Source of the DNA: 3107 sp965216225
GTDB taxonomy: Bacteria; Pseudomonadota; Alphaproteobacteria; Rhodobacterales; Rhodobacteraceae
Assembly (NCBI GenBank): GCA_965216225.1
Contig: CBDCFF010000032.1
Span: forward strand, 190,542 to 254,541
Direction of reading: 5' to 3'
Length of the DNA stretch: 64,000 bases
Below are positions 54,247 through 63,537 of the stretch, piece by piece. Below the pieces are notes generated by a model. The model was not told the DNA's origin and did no database searches. It was given only the letters and a program-made list of their open reading frames with translations. A program made the translations under genes and the position numbers. Positions within the stretch are counted from its first letter, which is position 1, and the number at the start of each line of letters is the position of its first letter.

Positions 54247-55589
54247 GAGAGTGTCCGATCCTCTGTGTATCCGTGATCTGTTCCATGCTTTGAGAGAGGA
54301 GCCATGACGATGACGATATCCAGGGAACTTCTGGACGAACTTCTGGAAGGCTGCGAGCGGCCTGAAGACCTGCCTGGCGATACCGGGCTGCTGAAAGAGC
54401 TCAGGATCAAACTGATGGAGCGGATGCTTGGGGCCGAACTGACCGCGCATCCGGGCTATGAAGAAGGCAAGGATGCACCTCCGGGTCAGTCCAATCGGCG
54501 CAACGGCACAGCCGGCAAGCGCCTGAAGGGCCAGATCGGCGAGGCACCGATTTCCGTGCCCCGTGATCGGGATGGCAGTTTTGAACCGGAACTGGTGAAG
54601 AAGGGCCAGACCCGGATCGACGGGATGGATGACAGGATCATCGGCCTCTATGCCGCCGGACGAGAGTGTCCGCGACATCCGCGCCCATCTTGAGGATATC
54701 TACGGTCTGCTGGTCTCGCCGGATTTGATCAGCCGCGTCACCGACGCCGTGCTCGACGAGGTGCGCGACTGGCAAAGCCGGGCGCTGGAGCGGATGTATC
54801 CGATCGTGATCTTCGACGCGCTGCGGGTGAAGATCCGCGACGCCGACAGCCGCATGGTGAAGAACAAGGCCATCTACATCGCCCTGGGGGTCAGCCGGGA
54901 CGGCGTGCGCGAGGTCCTGGGCCTGTGGATCGCTGATAACGAGGGGGCCAAATTCTGGTTGTCGGTGATGAACGAGCTGAATATCCGAGGTGTCCAGGAC
55001 ATTCTGATCGCCGTCGTTGACGGGCTCAAAGGCTTCCCGGAGGCGATCACCGCCGCCTTTGCGCAGACCACGGTGCAAACCTGCATTGTCCTCCTGGTGC
55101 GCCACTCCCTGAACTTCTGCTCGCAGAAGTTATGGAAAGACCGCAAGGCAGTGGCCGCCGATCTGCGCCGGATTTACAGCGCCGCCACCGCCGATCAGGC
55201 CGCCGATGAACTGGACGCATTCGAGGAGAAATGGGCCGGTAAATACGCCTCCATCGCCCCGGCCTGGCGACGGGCATGGCAGGAAGTAATCCCGTTCTTC
55301 GCCTTCGATCCGGCGATCCGAAAGATCATCTACACCACCAACGCCATCGAGAGCCTGAACCGGGTGATCCGCAAATCAATCAAGACCCGCGGATCGTTCC
55401 CGACCGATCAGGCCGCAACAAAGCTGATCTATCTGGCCATCCGCAACTTCGAGAAAGGCGGCAGGAATGTTCGGGAATGGTTTGCAGCCCGCAACCAGTT
55501 CGCTATTATGTTCGACGAGCGCTTCAATGCGTGACTGTATTTGAAACCCCCATGGTCCGGGACAGATACACAGAGTTCAGGACACTCCC
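54247..55589 (+). mobile_element. IS256-family element, type B copy 2 (IS-B2)
   Basis: 1343 bp, perfect 8-bp target duplication CCAATGGC (54239-54246 and 55590-55597). Ends GAGAGTGTCC and GGACACTCCC. It inserted in the type-A transposase gene of IS-A3. Confidence 0.93.
54304..55534 (+). pseudogene. IS256-family transposase of IS-B2, same one-base frameshift as copy 1
   Basis: As in copy 1: frame 1 to 'RIIGLYAAGR', frame 2 from 'ESVRDIRAHLEDIYGLLVSP'. It differs from copy 1 at several codons (ELNIRGV versus ELKNRGV, CIVLLVRH versus CIVHLVRH) and keeps the 9 bp that copy 1 lacks. The surplus base is at about 54662. Confidence 0.85.
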
Positions 55590-55951
55590 CCAATGGCCAG
55601 ATCGGGGGCGTGGGACAGCCCGCGACGCTTGAGATCGAGCAGCAACTCGCGCCAACTCTGCGTGCTTTCACGGTAGCCGTCGGTGAGGCCCGGAACCTCC
55701 TTGCGGCCCCACTCATCCGCGCCGATCAGCACCAGAACGCATTGTTTCTGCTCTTCCATACGCGGTTGGAAATAGACACCATCGGCCCAGACACAGACGA
55801 AACGCCGGGCACTGAGATCGCGGCGCTGCCAGCGTTCATACTCCGCCCCCCAGTCCGCTTTCAATCGCGAGATGGTGCTCGATGAAAGCCCTGCCGCGTT
55901 CGGCCCCAACAGCGCCCCAGGAGCCTCCTGAAAGTCGCCCGTGGAAATGCC

Positions 55952-56174
55952 CTTGTCTATTGGATTTCCCAGGCATTCGTATCCGTGCGATACGGATGCC
56001 ACCCCTCGGGCCGCTGCAGCGGCCCGAGGGGTGGCGGGGGATGGATCGATGATGCCCTGGTCTTTGAGGACCGTTCTCAAGATGGATCACCCCCGCCCTT
56101 TCGAAAGACCCGAACAGATAGTGGAGGAGGGAACACCCCTGCCTCGTATGACAGGAACGGGAGACGAAAAGGTC
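55952..56174 (+). ncRNA. Candidate IS110 bridge-RNA region (copy 2)
   Basis: 223 bp of non-coding DNA 5' of the transposase. A perfect 38-bp palindrome spans 55998-56035 (centre CTGCAG), preceded by an ATCCGT-GCGAT-ACGGAT hairpin at 55981-55996. Position matches where IS110 elements encode their guide RNA. Loops pairing with donor and target were not resolved. Confidence 0.42.
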
Positions 56175-57090
56175 ATGAATGATACCATCGGCATCGACAT
56201 CTCGAAAGATCATCTCGACACCCATCGCCTGAGCGATGGCAAGGCGAAACGCTTCACCAACGACCGGACAGGACTGAAGACGCTGAAGAACTGGATCGGC
56301 CCGCAGTGCTGCCGCGTCGTCTACGAGCCTGCAGGACGCTATCATCGCGATCTGGAGGCCCGCCTTTCAAAGACGGCTCACGCCATGGTCAAGGTGAACC
56401 CCAAACGCGCCCGCCGCTTCGCCGAAGCGGTCGGCCAGTCCGCCAAAACTGACCGGATCGATGCGGAACTGCTGGCCCGCATGGGGGCGATGCTTGACCT
56501 GAAGGCTTCACCGTTGCGCGATGAACCCATGAACGATCTGCGGGAGGTGCATGTCGCCCGGAGCGCTCTCATCAAGGACCAGACTGCCTGCCGGAACCGG
56601 CTCTGCGGTGCGCGCAACACACTCGTCAAGGCGCAACTGAAAACCAGGATGCGCCAGATTGCAAAGCAACTTGCCCAACTCGATGCCGAGTTGAAGAAGC
56701 GTATCCGCGAGGATGCAAAGCTTGCCAGACAGTTCGAGATCCTGCGGTCGATCCCCTGCCGTCGCAATACTCATCGAAATGCCGGAGATCGGAACCTTGA
56801 CGCCCAAGCAGGCCGCCGCGCTTGCGGGCCTGGCTCCCTTCGTGCGCAAGTCCGGCAAATGGACAGCCAGAGCGAAAATCGGAGGCGGACGAGCCGGGCT
56901 TCGCCAGGCGCTCTACATGCCCGCCCTCGTCGCAGCGCGCTGCAATTCCCAACTCACCTGCGTCTACAAGGCTTTGCGTCAAAAGGGCAAGAAAGCCAAG
57001 GTCGCTCTTGTGGCAATCATGCGCAAGCTCATCATCCTCGCAAATACCTTGATCCGCGAAAACCGCCAGTGGTCCAAAATCAAACCTTGA
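56175..57090 (+). pseudogene. IS110-family transposase of IS-C2, frameshifted
   Basis: MNDTIGIDISKDHLDTHRLS, then 'AKTDRIDAELLARMGAMLDL', frame lost after 'FEILRSIP' near 56752, then 'AVAILIEMPEIGTLTPKQAA' and 'LAGLAPFVRKSGKWTARAKI', which holds the candidate catalytic Ser. The IPGVGP-type hairpin is deleted exactly as in copy 1. Confidence 0.86.
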
Positions 57091-57561
57091 CCAAGACAGA
57101 TATCTTGAGAGAGAGCCACGGCAGCAGTTCCTCAATCGATCTGGTCTTGCGCAGCCAGGGCGGCAGGATCGACGAGGCGAAACGGATCTTTTCGTCCATA
57201 TTGCCCCGGTCCCGCACCCGCGGCGCCTTCACTGCTATCGGGCCGATGCCGGTCATAACCTCGCGCTCGGGCAGATGACCATGGCGCACCAGCCGCGCAC
57301 GGCCATCGTCCGTCACCTCGCGGGCATGGGCGGCGAGGAGCGTGGCCAATTCCGCTTCCACCGCCTGTTTGAGCAGTTGGCGCGCGCCGGTTTGCAGGAT
57401 GTCGGTCAGCGGGTCAGACGAAAATCCCGATGGACCGGGCAACGGCGTGATGGTAGACTTCGTCATGTGGCATATCCTTTTCTCTGCTGAGAATTGCGGC
57501 GCGTGAACAACGCCATGATATGCCGCCAATCAGCGCCATAACCAACTTTCGGCTATAACTC

Positions 57562-58260
57562 GCCGTGGCCTCCCGTCTCGAAGACGAGCGCAGCCCTGCG
57601 AGCCTGTGCCGGTTCGAGAACCGCGCCGGCCGACAATCGGCGTGGGCTCTTCACGAGGTCCTCATCAAGACCTTCATCGCCAGCCACAAGGTGGCGCCGA
57701 AGGAACTGGCGCCGGATTTCGATGCCACCGATGATGCGGTGCACGGCCACCAGGAAGGCCGTTTCTTTCACGGCTGCCACGACCGCTATTGCTTTCTGCC
57801 GCTCCATGTATTCGCGGGCGACCATCTTCCGGTCGCCTGCCTTCGCCCATCGAAGGCCGATGGGGCGCTCCATGCGTGGGCTGTTCCGAAGCGTCCGGTC
57901 GAGCGTCTGCGCGAGGCCTGGCCCGGGGTTCGGATCGTGATGCGGGCCGACAGCGGGTTTTGTCGCTGGCGCATGATGTCGTGGTGCGAGCGCCATGATG
58001 TCGGCTCCGTCCCCGGTCTGGCCGGCAATGTCCGGCTTGCCGCCCTGGCGGCGCCGGTGATGGCCGAGGCCGCCTTCCATGCCACAAGACACAAACAGCG
58101 CCTCTTCACGGACCTCGTCTGCGGTGCCGACACCCGGAACCGGGAACGCAGGGTCATCGCCCGTCTCGAACACGGCGACAAGGGCGCCAATCCCCGCTTC
58201 GTGGTGACCAGCCTTGAGGGCGACGGTGGCATCGCCCCCCATCCGCTCGCCGAAAACCAG
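57562..58260 (+). pseudogene. IS1380-family transposase, internal part
   Basis: 'ASRLEDERSPASLCRFENRA', 'LAPDFDATDDAVHGHQEGRF' (first catalytic Asp), 'VRIVMRADSGFCRWRMMSWC' (second Asp) and 'ARLEHGDKGANPRFVVTSL'. It lacks about 70 N-terminal residues, cut by IS-A3, and the C-terminal third. It is a different IS1380 type from the relic at 47319. Confidence 0.87.
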
Positions 58261-58503
58261 CCGAAAACGGCTAGTGGTACGCCTTTGCAGGGCAAAGTGG
58301 CGGCGTCCGGCCCGCTCCGGTATGCTCGAAACGGACATGTCGCCGGAAATGATGAGCCGGTCACGAAAACCGATGGCAGTATCACGGTATCTCGTCCACG
58401 CTCAAGCCTTCATGAAATATCCGGGTCAAGGTGTAGCCCGAACCTTTTGGAGGAGTACGGGATGGCGCTGACAGCGAACACAGGGTGCTGGTTCATGTCA
58501 ATA
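58261..58503. other. Unassigned IS border DNA
   Basis: About 240 bp between the IS1380 relic and the convergent amidohydrolase gene. No intact gene; probably further IS end sequence. Confidence 0.4.
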
Positions 58504-59409
58504 TCATAACCGATAGGCCGTGGCGGCGTTGCCTCCGAGAATGGCGCTCTGATCAGTTATCGAAACATCCGCAAGCAACTCTGCCGTAGTTTCGACCCAG
58601 CGGTCATAGCTGCAAGCAAGCGTACAGACGGGCCAATCGCTCCCCCAGATCAGCCGTTCCGGCCCGAAGGCGGACAGCAGATGATCCACATAAGGCCGAA
58701 GGTCATTTGTTCGCCAGTTTTCAGAGGCCACCGTCGCCAGCCCCGAGAGCTTGCAATATGCCTGCGTTTCGCTTGCGATCAGGCTTATATCCGCCGCCCA
58801 GACAGCAATGTCGCCTGCCCTGATCGCGGGCTTTGATGCGTGGTTGATTACCAGCCGCATATCGGGACGGCGATGCTGGAGGGTGAGAAGATTTGGCAGA
58901 TGGTGCGGCAGGGTCAGGGCGTCAAAGGTCAGGTTGAAACCTTGCAGGGCCTGAAACGCCGGTTCCAGACCCGGACCGAGCATCCAGTCCGGGTTGGCGA
59001 TGCCCTGTATCATCGGACGCAGGCCGACAAGCCCGGGATGGGCCCCAAGACGCGCGATCTGATCGGGTGCATCGGCTGCTTCGAAATCCACCCAGCCAAC
59101 GACCCCCTTTATGAACGGATTGGTGTCAGCCAGGGACAGCATGAACTCCGTTTCGGCAATCGTGGGTGCTGCCTGCACCAGTATGGTGCCGCCAATGCCA
59201 TGTGCGGCCAGCAGCGGCGCCAGGTCATTCGGCAGGAAATCCCTGTAAAGGGCGGCACGGTCGGGCGTCAGCCATCTGTAATCGCCACGGGCAATGCGCC
59301 AGAAATGCTGATGCGCATCCATCTTCATCAAACTGCGACCTGCCATGGAACCGGTGGGTTCCGTTCCAATCGGGTAAAGGGGGGTGCTGTCGGAAATATT
59401 CAGGGCCAT
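58504..59409 (-). CDS. Amidohydrolase-2 family lactonase (L-fuconolactonase-like)
   Basis: 301 residues or about 272 if translation begins at 59322/59328. TIM-barrel metal-dependent hydrolase: 'MDAHQHFWRIARGDYRWLTP' (HxH metal site and the YxWL typical of fuconolactonases), 'LVINHASKP' (His) and 'LIWGSDWPVC' (catalytic Asp). It would open L-fucono-1,5-lactone or a similar sugar lactone. It starts 8 bp after the GntR gene stop, which supports the upstream ATG by coupling, though 28 N-terminal residues before MKMDAHQHF are unusual. Confidence 0.87.
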   Translation of the reverse strand: MALNISDSTPLYPIGTEPTGSMAGRSLMKMDAHQHFWRIARGDYRWLTPDRAALYRDFLPNDLAPLLAAHGIGGTILVQAAPTIAETEFMLSLADTNPFIKGVVGWVDFEAADAPDQIARLGAHPGLVGLRPMIQGIANPDWMLGPGLEPAFQALQGFNLTFDALTLPHHLPNLLTLQHRRPDMRLVINHASKPAIRAGDIAVWAADISLIASETQAYCKLSGLATVASENWRTNDLRPYVDHLLSAFGPERLIWGSDWPVCTLACSYDRWVETTAELLADVSITDQSAILGGNAATAYRL

Positions 59410-59417
59410 TGTCGCAG

Positions 59418-60140
59418 TCAGCCGGCGCGAAAGAGGTCAGGGCGCTGCCGTTCCAGCGGCTCTATGCGTGGCAGAAGCTGGCCGAGATGATTGCGCATGG
59501 CGCTCTCCGCCAAATCCCGGTCTTTCTGCCTGATGGCGTCGGCGATGGCGTGGTGCTCGTTCAGAGTCCCTGCCGCCCTGCCCTCCGTCGGCAAAAGCAG
59601 CATTCGCGCACGGCTCACCTGAAGCGAAACCATACGCGCAACTGCTCTGAGCCGCGCATGACCCGTGAACTGCATCAGCATTGCGTGAAATTCCTCATCG
59701 GTTTCATAAAACCCGGTCAGGTCCCGGTCTTTCAGGAGAAGCTCCTGAAGGCGGAGGTTGCGGTTTAGCCGTGCGAGCTGTTCACTAGTCCGGTCCAGCG
59801 CGACCCTGCCGATACCGGCAAGCTCCAGCGCCTCACGCAGAAAGACGCCTTCGCGGATTTCGGCCATCGAAAAATAGGCAACCCGCGAACCGGATTGCGG
59901 GACGATGTTCACCAACCCCTCCGACGCCAGACGCGCAATCGCCTCGGATACCGGCGAGCGCGAGACTTGTAGCTCTTCGCAAATATCTGCCTTGCGCAGC
60001 ATGAAGCCCGGCGGATAGTCGAGTGACAGAATGGCCGTTTTCAGCACCTGATGGACCCGCCGCGCCATCGATCCTTCGAGCGCGCTGATCTCCTTAAGAG
60101 TTTTTTCCCTAGTCTCAGCGGGTGGCTTTTTCGTCCCCAT
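59418..60140 (-). CDS. GntR-family (FadR/FCD) regulator of the sugar-acid cluster
   Basis: About 240 residues. N-terminal winged helix 'ILSLDYPPGFMLRKADICEE', 'LQVSRSPVSEAIARLASEGL' and 'VNIVPQSGSRVAYFS'; C-terminal all-helical FCD domain with 'FYETDEEFHAMLMQFTGH' and a His near 'LNEHHAIADAI' for metal/ligand binding. ATGs at 60164, 60152 and 60140 are in frame. The first two lie inside the operator palindrome. I favour 60140 because a TTGACA-N16-TAACAT promoter would start RNA just before it, giving a near-leaderless message. Confidence 0.88.
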   Translation of the reverse strand: MGTKKPPAETREKTLKEISALEGSMARRVHQVLKTAILSLDYPPGFMLRKADICEELQVSRSPVSEAIARLASEGLVNIVPQSGSRVAYFSMAEIREGVFLREALELAGIGRVALDRTSEQLARLNRNLRLQELLLKDRDLTGFYETDEEFHAMLMQFTGHARLRAVARMVSLQVSRARMLLLPTEGRAAGTLNEHHAIADAIRQKDRDLAESAMRNHLGQLLPRIEPLERQRPDLFRAG

Positions 60141-60165
60141 GTCAACTAACATGTTAGTTGACATG
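60138..60165. promoter_or_regulatory. Perfect 28-bp operator palindrome between divergent genes
   Basis: CATGTCAACTAACA and its exact complement-mirror, centred at 60151/60152. It contains TTGACA on each strand: leftward TTGACA (60173-60178) with TAACAT, and rightward TTGACA within the palindrome with TTATTC 16 bp on. Thus one site can block both the GntR gene and the dehydratase operon. Half-site TGTCAACTAACA is of GntR/FadR style. Confidence 0.8.
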
Positions 60166-60238
60166 GATGCAGTGTCAACTTATTCCTGAATGAGTCGGGG
60201 GAGGAAAGTATGTTCGGACCAGAAGAGAGGAAATGGCG

Positions 60239-61771
60239 ATGAAGCCCGCGCCCGGGCGAGGTACGGCAATTCGGCTTCAGCCGAATGACAACGTCCTGAT
60301 CGCGCTCAGGTCTCTCAAGGCCGGCACCATTTTGGAAGACCTCTCCGTCCCGTTGAAAAACGGGATCGAAGCGGGCCACAAGATCGCCGGAAAAGCCATA
60401 AGGGCGGGCGAGAACGTGTTGCGCTATGGCCAGATCATTGGTCAGGCGAAATGCGATATAGCGCCCGGAGAGCATGTGCATATGCACAATCTGGGCATGG
60501 GGGCGCATCAACAGGATTACGCCTGTGCATCGCAGAGCCGCGCATTGCCTGGAATTGAATCCCACCGCATATTCAAAGGCTTCCACCGGGCCGACGGCAA
60601 GGTGGGAACGCGCAACTATGTCGGCATTCTGACATCGGTGAATTGCTCGGGCTCAGTGGCGCGGTTCATCGCCGAAGCCGCTGAAAAATCCGGCCTGCTG
60701 GAGGCCTATCCGAATGTGGACGGGATCGTTCCCATCGTGCATGGGACCGGGTGTGGCATGTCCGGCAGGGACGACGGATACGCGACATTGTTCCGGACGC
60801 TCGCGGGATTTGCGCAACACCCGAATTTTGGCGGCATCCTTCTGATCGGGCTCGGGTGCGAGGTCATGCAGGTTGCGGACCTTGTCGGCGGGCGGCCCAT
60901 CCGGGCAGATGGTGCATTGCGCTATATGACGATCCAGAATGAAGGCGGCACGCGGCGGACGATCAAGCGCGGTCTTGAGGAATTGCAGGGCATCGCCGAG
61001 CGCGCCAATGAAGCCCGGCGGGCGCCGGCGCCGGTAAGCGAGATCACGGTTGGTATGCAATGCGGCGGCTCGGACGGGTATTCCGGCATCACCGCCAATC
61101 CGGCATTGGGGTACGCGTCAGACCTGCTGGTCCGGCATGGCGGCACCACGATCCTGTCGGAAACTTCCGAGATCTATGGCGCAGAGCACCTGCTGACCCG
61201 CCGGGCGGAAAGCGTCGGGGTGGGCGAAAAGCTGATCGAGCGCATCCGCTGGTGGGAGGGCTACACCGCGCGCAACGGTGGCGAGATGGACAATAATCCC
61301 AGCCCGGGCAATAAGCGGGGCGGGCTGACGACGATCCTTGAAAAATCGCTGGGGGCCGTCGCCAAGGGCGGAACGGCGCCGCTGCGCGATGTCTACCGGT
61401 TCGGCGAGATCATCAATAAAAAAGGCTTTGTCTTCATGGACAGCCCCGGCTTTGACCCCTGCTCGGTCACAGGTCAGGTGGCGTCGGGCGCCAACCTGAT
61501 CGTTTTCACCACCGGGCGCGGGTCGGTATCGGGCTATCAGCCGACGCCCTGTATCAAGCTTTCGACCAATTCAGAAATGTATGCGCGGATGTCCCGGGAC
61601 ATGGATCTGAATTGCGGGGATATCGTGACCGGGGGTGTGAGTATCGAGGCGAAGGGCGAGGAACTGTTTGAACTGATGATCCGCGTTGCCTCGGGCCGGC
61701 AAACGAAAAGTGAGGAGCTTGGGTTTGGCGGTGTCGAATTCGTGCCCTGGCAGATTGGAGCGGTGATGTAA
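60239..61771 (+). CDS. UxaA-family sugar-acid dehydratase
   Basis: 510 residues. N-terminal SAF domain (about 1-95, 'NVLIALRSLKAGTILEDLSV', 'CDIAPGEHVHMHNLGMG'), then the altronate/galactarate dehydratase domain: 'VGTRNYVGILTSVNCSGSVA', 'IVHGTGCGMSGRDDGY', 'VGMQCGGSDGYSGITANPAL' and 'FMDSPGFDPCSVTGQVASGA'. Conserved Cys residues likely bind iron. In this context it probably dehydrates L-fuconate or a similar acid to a 2-keto-3-deoxy acid. Start at 60239 gives better spacing to AGAGAGG than 60233. Confidence 0.9.
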   Translation: MKPAPGRGTAIRLQPNDNVLIALRSLKAGTILEDLSVPLKNGIEAGHKIAGKAIRAGENVLRYGQIIGQAKCDIAPGEHVHMHNLGMGAHQQDYACASQSRALPGIESHRIFKGFHRADGKVGTRNYVGILTSVNCSGSVARFIAEAAEKSGLLEAYPNVDGIVPIVHGTGCGMSGRDDGYATLFRTLAGFAQHPNFGGILLIGLGCEVMQVADLVGGRPIRADGALRYMTIQNEGGTRRTIKRGLEELQGIAERANEARRAPAPVSEITVGMQCGGSDGYSGITANPALGYASDLLVRHGGTTILSETSEIYGAEHLLTRRAESVGVGEKLIERIRWWEGYTARNGGEMDNNPSPGNKRGGLTTILEKSLGAVAKGGTAPLRDVYRFGEIINKKGFVFMDSPGFDPCSVTGQVASGANLIVFTTGRGSVSGYQPTPCIKLSTNSEMYARMSRDMDLNCGDIVTGGVSIEAKGEELFELMIRVASGRQTKSEELGFGGVEFVPWQIGAVM

Positions 61772-62514
61772 TGAGACTGAAGAACAAAACGATCCTGATT
61801 ACGGCGGCCGGGCAAGGTATGGGCCGTGCTAGCGCACTTGCCTGCGCGGCAGAGGGCGCGCATGTGATTGCGACGGATGTGAAGCCCGGTTTTCTTGAAG
61901 GACTGGCAGAACACGGGATCGAAACCCGCACGCTGGATGTCATGGACGGTGAGGAAGTTCTTTCATTGGCGGGCGCCCTCCCCGATCTGGACGGGCTGTT
62001 CAATGTCGCCGGTTTCGTCCATCACGGCAGCATTCTGGACATTTCCGACGAAGACATGGATTTCAGTTTTGACCTGAACGTCAAATCCATGATGCGCGTC
62101 ACGCGGGCCTTTATGCCCGGAATGTTGCGCAGGGCTGAAACGGCTGGCACGGCATCGGTCCTGAACATGGCCTCGATGGCAAGTTCCATCAAAGGATTTG
62201 TAAACCGCACCGCCTACGGTGCAACCAAAGCTGCGGTCATCGGCTTCACCAAGGGCGTAGCTGCTGATTTCGTCGCTCGGGGCCTGCGATGCAACGCAAT
62301 CTGTCCCGGCACGGTAGACACGCCATCGTTGCAAGGCCGTATCGCGGCAGCCGCCGATCCGGTTCAGGCGGAAAGGGACTTTATTGTGCGCCAGCCGATG
62401 GGCCGTCTGGCGAAGGTTGAAGATATATCACCGATGGTTGTCTACCTGCTGTCAGACGAAAGCCGATTCGTCTCCGGCCAGGCCATACTCGTGGATGGTG
62501 GCGTCACGATCTAG
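61771..62514 (+). CDS. SDR-family dehydrogenase, 2-keto-3-deoxy-L-fuconate dehydrogenase-like
   Basis: 247 residues. Classical short-chain fold: cofactor motif 'ILITAAGQGMGRASALACAA', 'NVAGFVHHGSILD', catalytic Ser in 'ASVLNMASMASS', YxxxK in 'RTAYGATKAAVIGFTKGVAA', 'ICPGTVDTPSLQGRI' and C-terminal 'VSGQAILVDGGVTI'. TDVKPGFLE suggests NAD preference. It shares one base with the dehydratase stop, so it is translated from the same message. Confidence 0.9.
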   Translation: MRLKNKTILITAAGQGMGRASALACAAEGAHVIATDVKPGFLEGLAEHGIETRTLDVMDGEEVLSLAGALPDLDGLFNVAGFVHHGSILDISDEDMDFSFDLNVKSMMRVTRAFMPGMLRRAETAGTASVLNMASMASSIKGFVNRTAYGATKAAVIGFTKGVAADFVARGLRCNAICPGTVDTPSLQGRIAAAADPVQAERDFIVRQPMGRLAKVEDISPMVVYLLSDESRFVSGQAILVDGGVTI

Positions 62515-62557
62515 TGCCGGAACCATTCAACCGAACTTCGGGAAAACGGATTCAGAA

Positions 62558-63436
62558 ATGATACTACTCAGATATGGCCCGGCAGGGCGGGAAAGACCCG
62601 GTCTACTCGACACTGAGGGACATGTGCGCGACCTGTCGGGATTGGTTGATGACATCGCCGGGAGCACACTTTTGCCGGAGACCCTCGCGCGGATAGGTGC
62701 AACTGAACACACTGGCCTTCCCCCTGTAGAGGGAGAGCCTCAGCGTGACCTGCGGCTGGGCCCCTGTGTCGGGCAGGTGGGCAAATTCATCTGTATTGGC
62801 CTGAACTATGCGGACCATGCCGCCGAAGCCGGCATGGAGATACCGCCCGAGCCCGTAATCTTTGGCAAATGGACATCGGCGATCACCGGCCCCGATGACT
62901 GCATCGAAATTCCGCGTGGCTCGGAAAAAACGGACTGGGAGATCGAGCTGGGCGTGGTGATCGGCAAAGGCGGACGCTATATCGGCGAAACCGATGCGAT
63001 GAACCACGTTGCGGGCTTTTGCGTGATCAACGACGTCTCGGAACGCGATTTTCAGATCAATCGCGCGGGCACCTGGGACAAGGGCAAAGGCAACGACACC
63101 TTCGGCCCCATCGGCCCGTGGCTGGTGACACCGGATGAGGTGGGGGATTATGACAACCTGGCCATGTGGCTGGAGGTGGACGGCAGACGCTTCCAGAATG
63201 GCTCGACATCGACGATGGTCTACAAGGTGCCGCATCTCATTTCTTATTGCAGCCAGTTCATGAGTTTGCAGCCTGGCGACATCATCTCGACCGGTACGCC
63301 TCCGGGTGTGGGCATGGGGCAGACCCCGCCTGTTTACCTGAAGGGCGGGGAAACCGTGCGCCTGAGTATCGAGAAGCTCGGTGTGCAGACGCAGAATGTC
63401 GCGCGTTATGAGGACCAGGCAAGGGCGCCCCGGTGA
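62558..63436 (+). CDS. Fumarylacetoacetate-hydrolase-family protein (2,4-diketo-3-deoxy-acid hydrolase-like)
   Basis: 292 residues. FAH catalytic core: 'ICIGLNYADHAAEAGMEIPP', 'EPVIFGKWTSAITGPDDCIE', 'DWEIELGVVIGKGGRYIGE' with the metal-binding Glu residues, 'CVINDVSERDFQ', and 'LQPGDIISTGTPPGVGMG'. It would cleave 2,4-diketo-3-deoxy-L-fuconate to pyruvate and lactate, completing the pathway. It follows the SDR gene by 43 bp. Confidence 0.9.
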   Translation: MILLRYGPAGRERPGLLDTEGHVRDLSGLVDDIAGSTLLPETLARIGATEHTGLPPVEGEPQRDLRLGPCVGQVGKFICIGLNYADHAAEAGMEIPPEPVIFGKWTSAITGPDDCIEIPRGSEKTDWEIELGVVIGKGGRYIGETDAMNHVAGFCVINDVSERDFQINRAGTWDKGKGNDTFGPIGPWLVTPDEVGDYDNLAMWLEVDGRRFQNGSTSTMVYKVPHLISYCSQFMSLQPGDIISTGTPPGVGMGQTPPVYLKGGETVRLSIEKLGVQTQNVARYEDQARAPR

Positions 63437-63537
63437 ATGTTTGCCGGGGCGACACAAGGCCGGGTCCGGTCTCAGACCACCTGCCCGGAAACCGATACCC
63501 TCGGCCCAGCCCCGGGAGCGACCGGGCACGACATGTG

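Larger units (their letters stand above)
55952..57103 (+). mobile_element. IS110-family element copy 2 (IS-C2) inside IS-A3
   Basis: Same insertion point in the type-A transposase frame as IS-C1 in IS-A1, and the same transposase deletion. This identity shows that the composite IS-A::IS-C was duplicated as a unit rather than hit twice. Edges set by comparison with the uninterrupted copy near 39075. Confidence 0.85.
53703..57466 (-). pseudogene. IS256-family transposase of IS-A3, in three pieces
   Basis: The start ATG at 57466 is present. The N-terminal part reaches 'ELLPWLSLK', then IS-C2. The middle part 'GISTGDFQEAPGALLG' to 'GLSHAPDLAIG' is cut by IS-B2. The C-terminal part (53703-54246) has 'QRCWVHKTGNVLNAMPKS' to 'VEFTDGIKQIQNAA'. 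It shares with IS-A1 the changed stretch after GDGAP, which shows they are sister copies. Confidence 0.9.
53672..57561 (-). mobile_element. IS256-family element, type A copy 3 (IS-A3), containing IS-B2 and IS-C2
   Basis: Ends GAGCTATGCCCGAAAGTTGG (53672) and the complement of GAGTTATAGCCGAAAGTTGG (ending 57561). Two elements lie inside: IS256 type B at 54247-55589 (with its own target duplication) and IS110 at 55952-57103. Outer flanks do not match (CTTCATGAA, GCCGTGGCC), so one side was replaced by deletion or recombination. Left flank is an IS481 gene, right flank an IS1380 gene. Confidence 0.9.
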
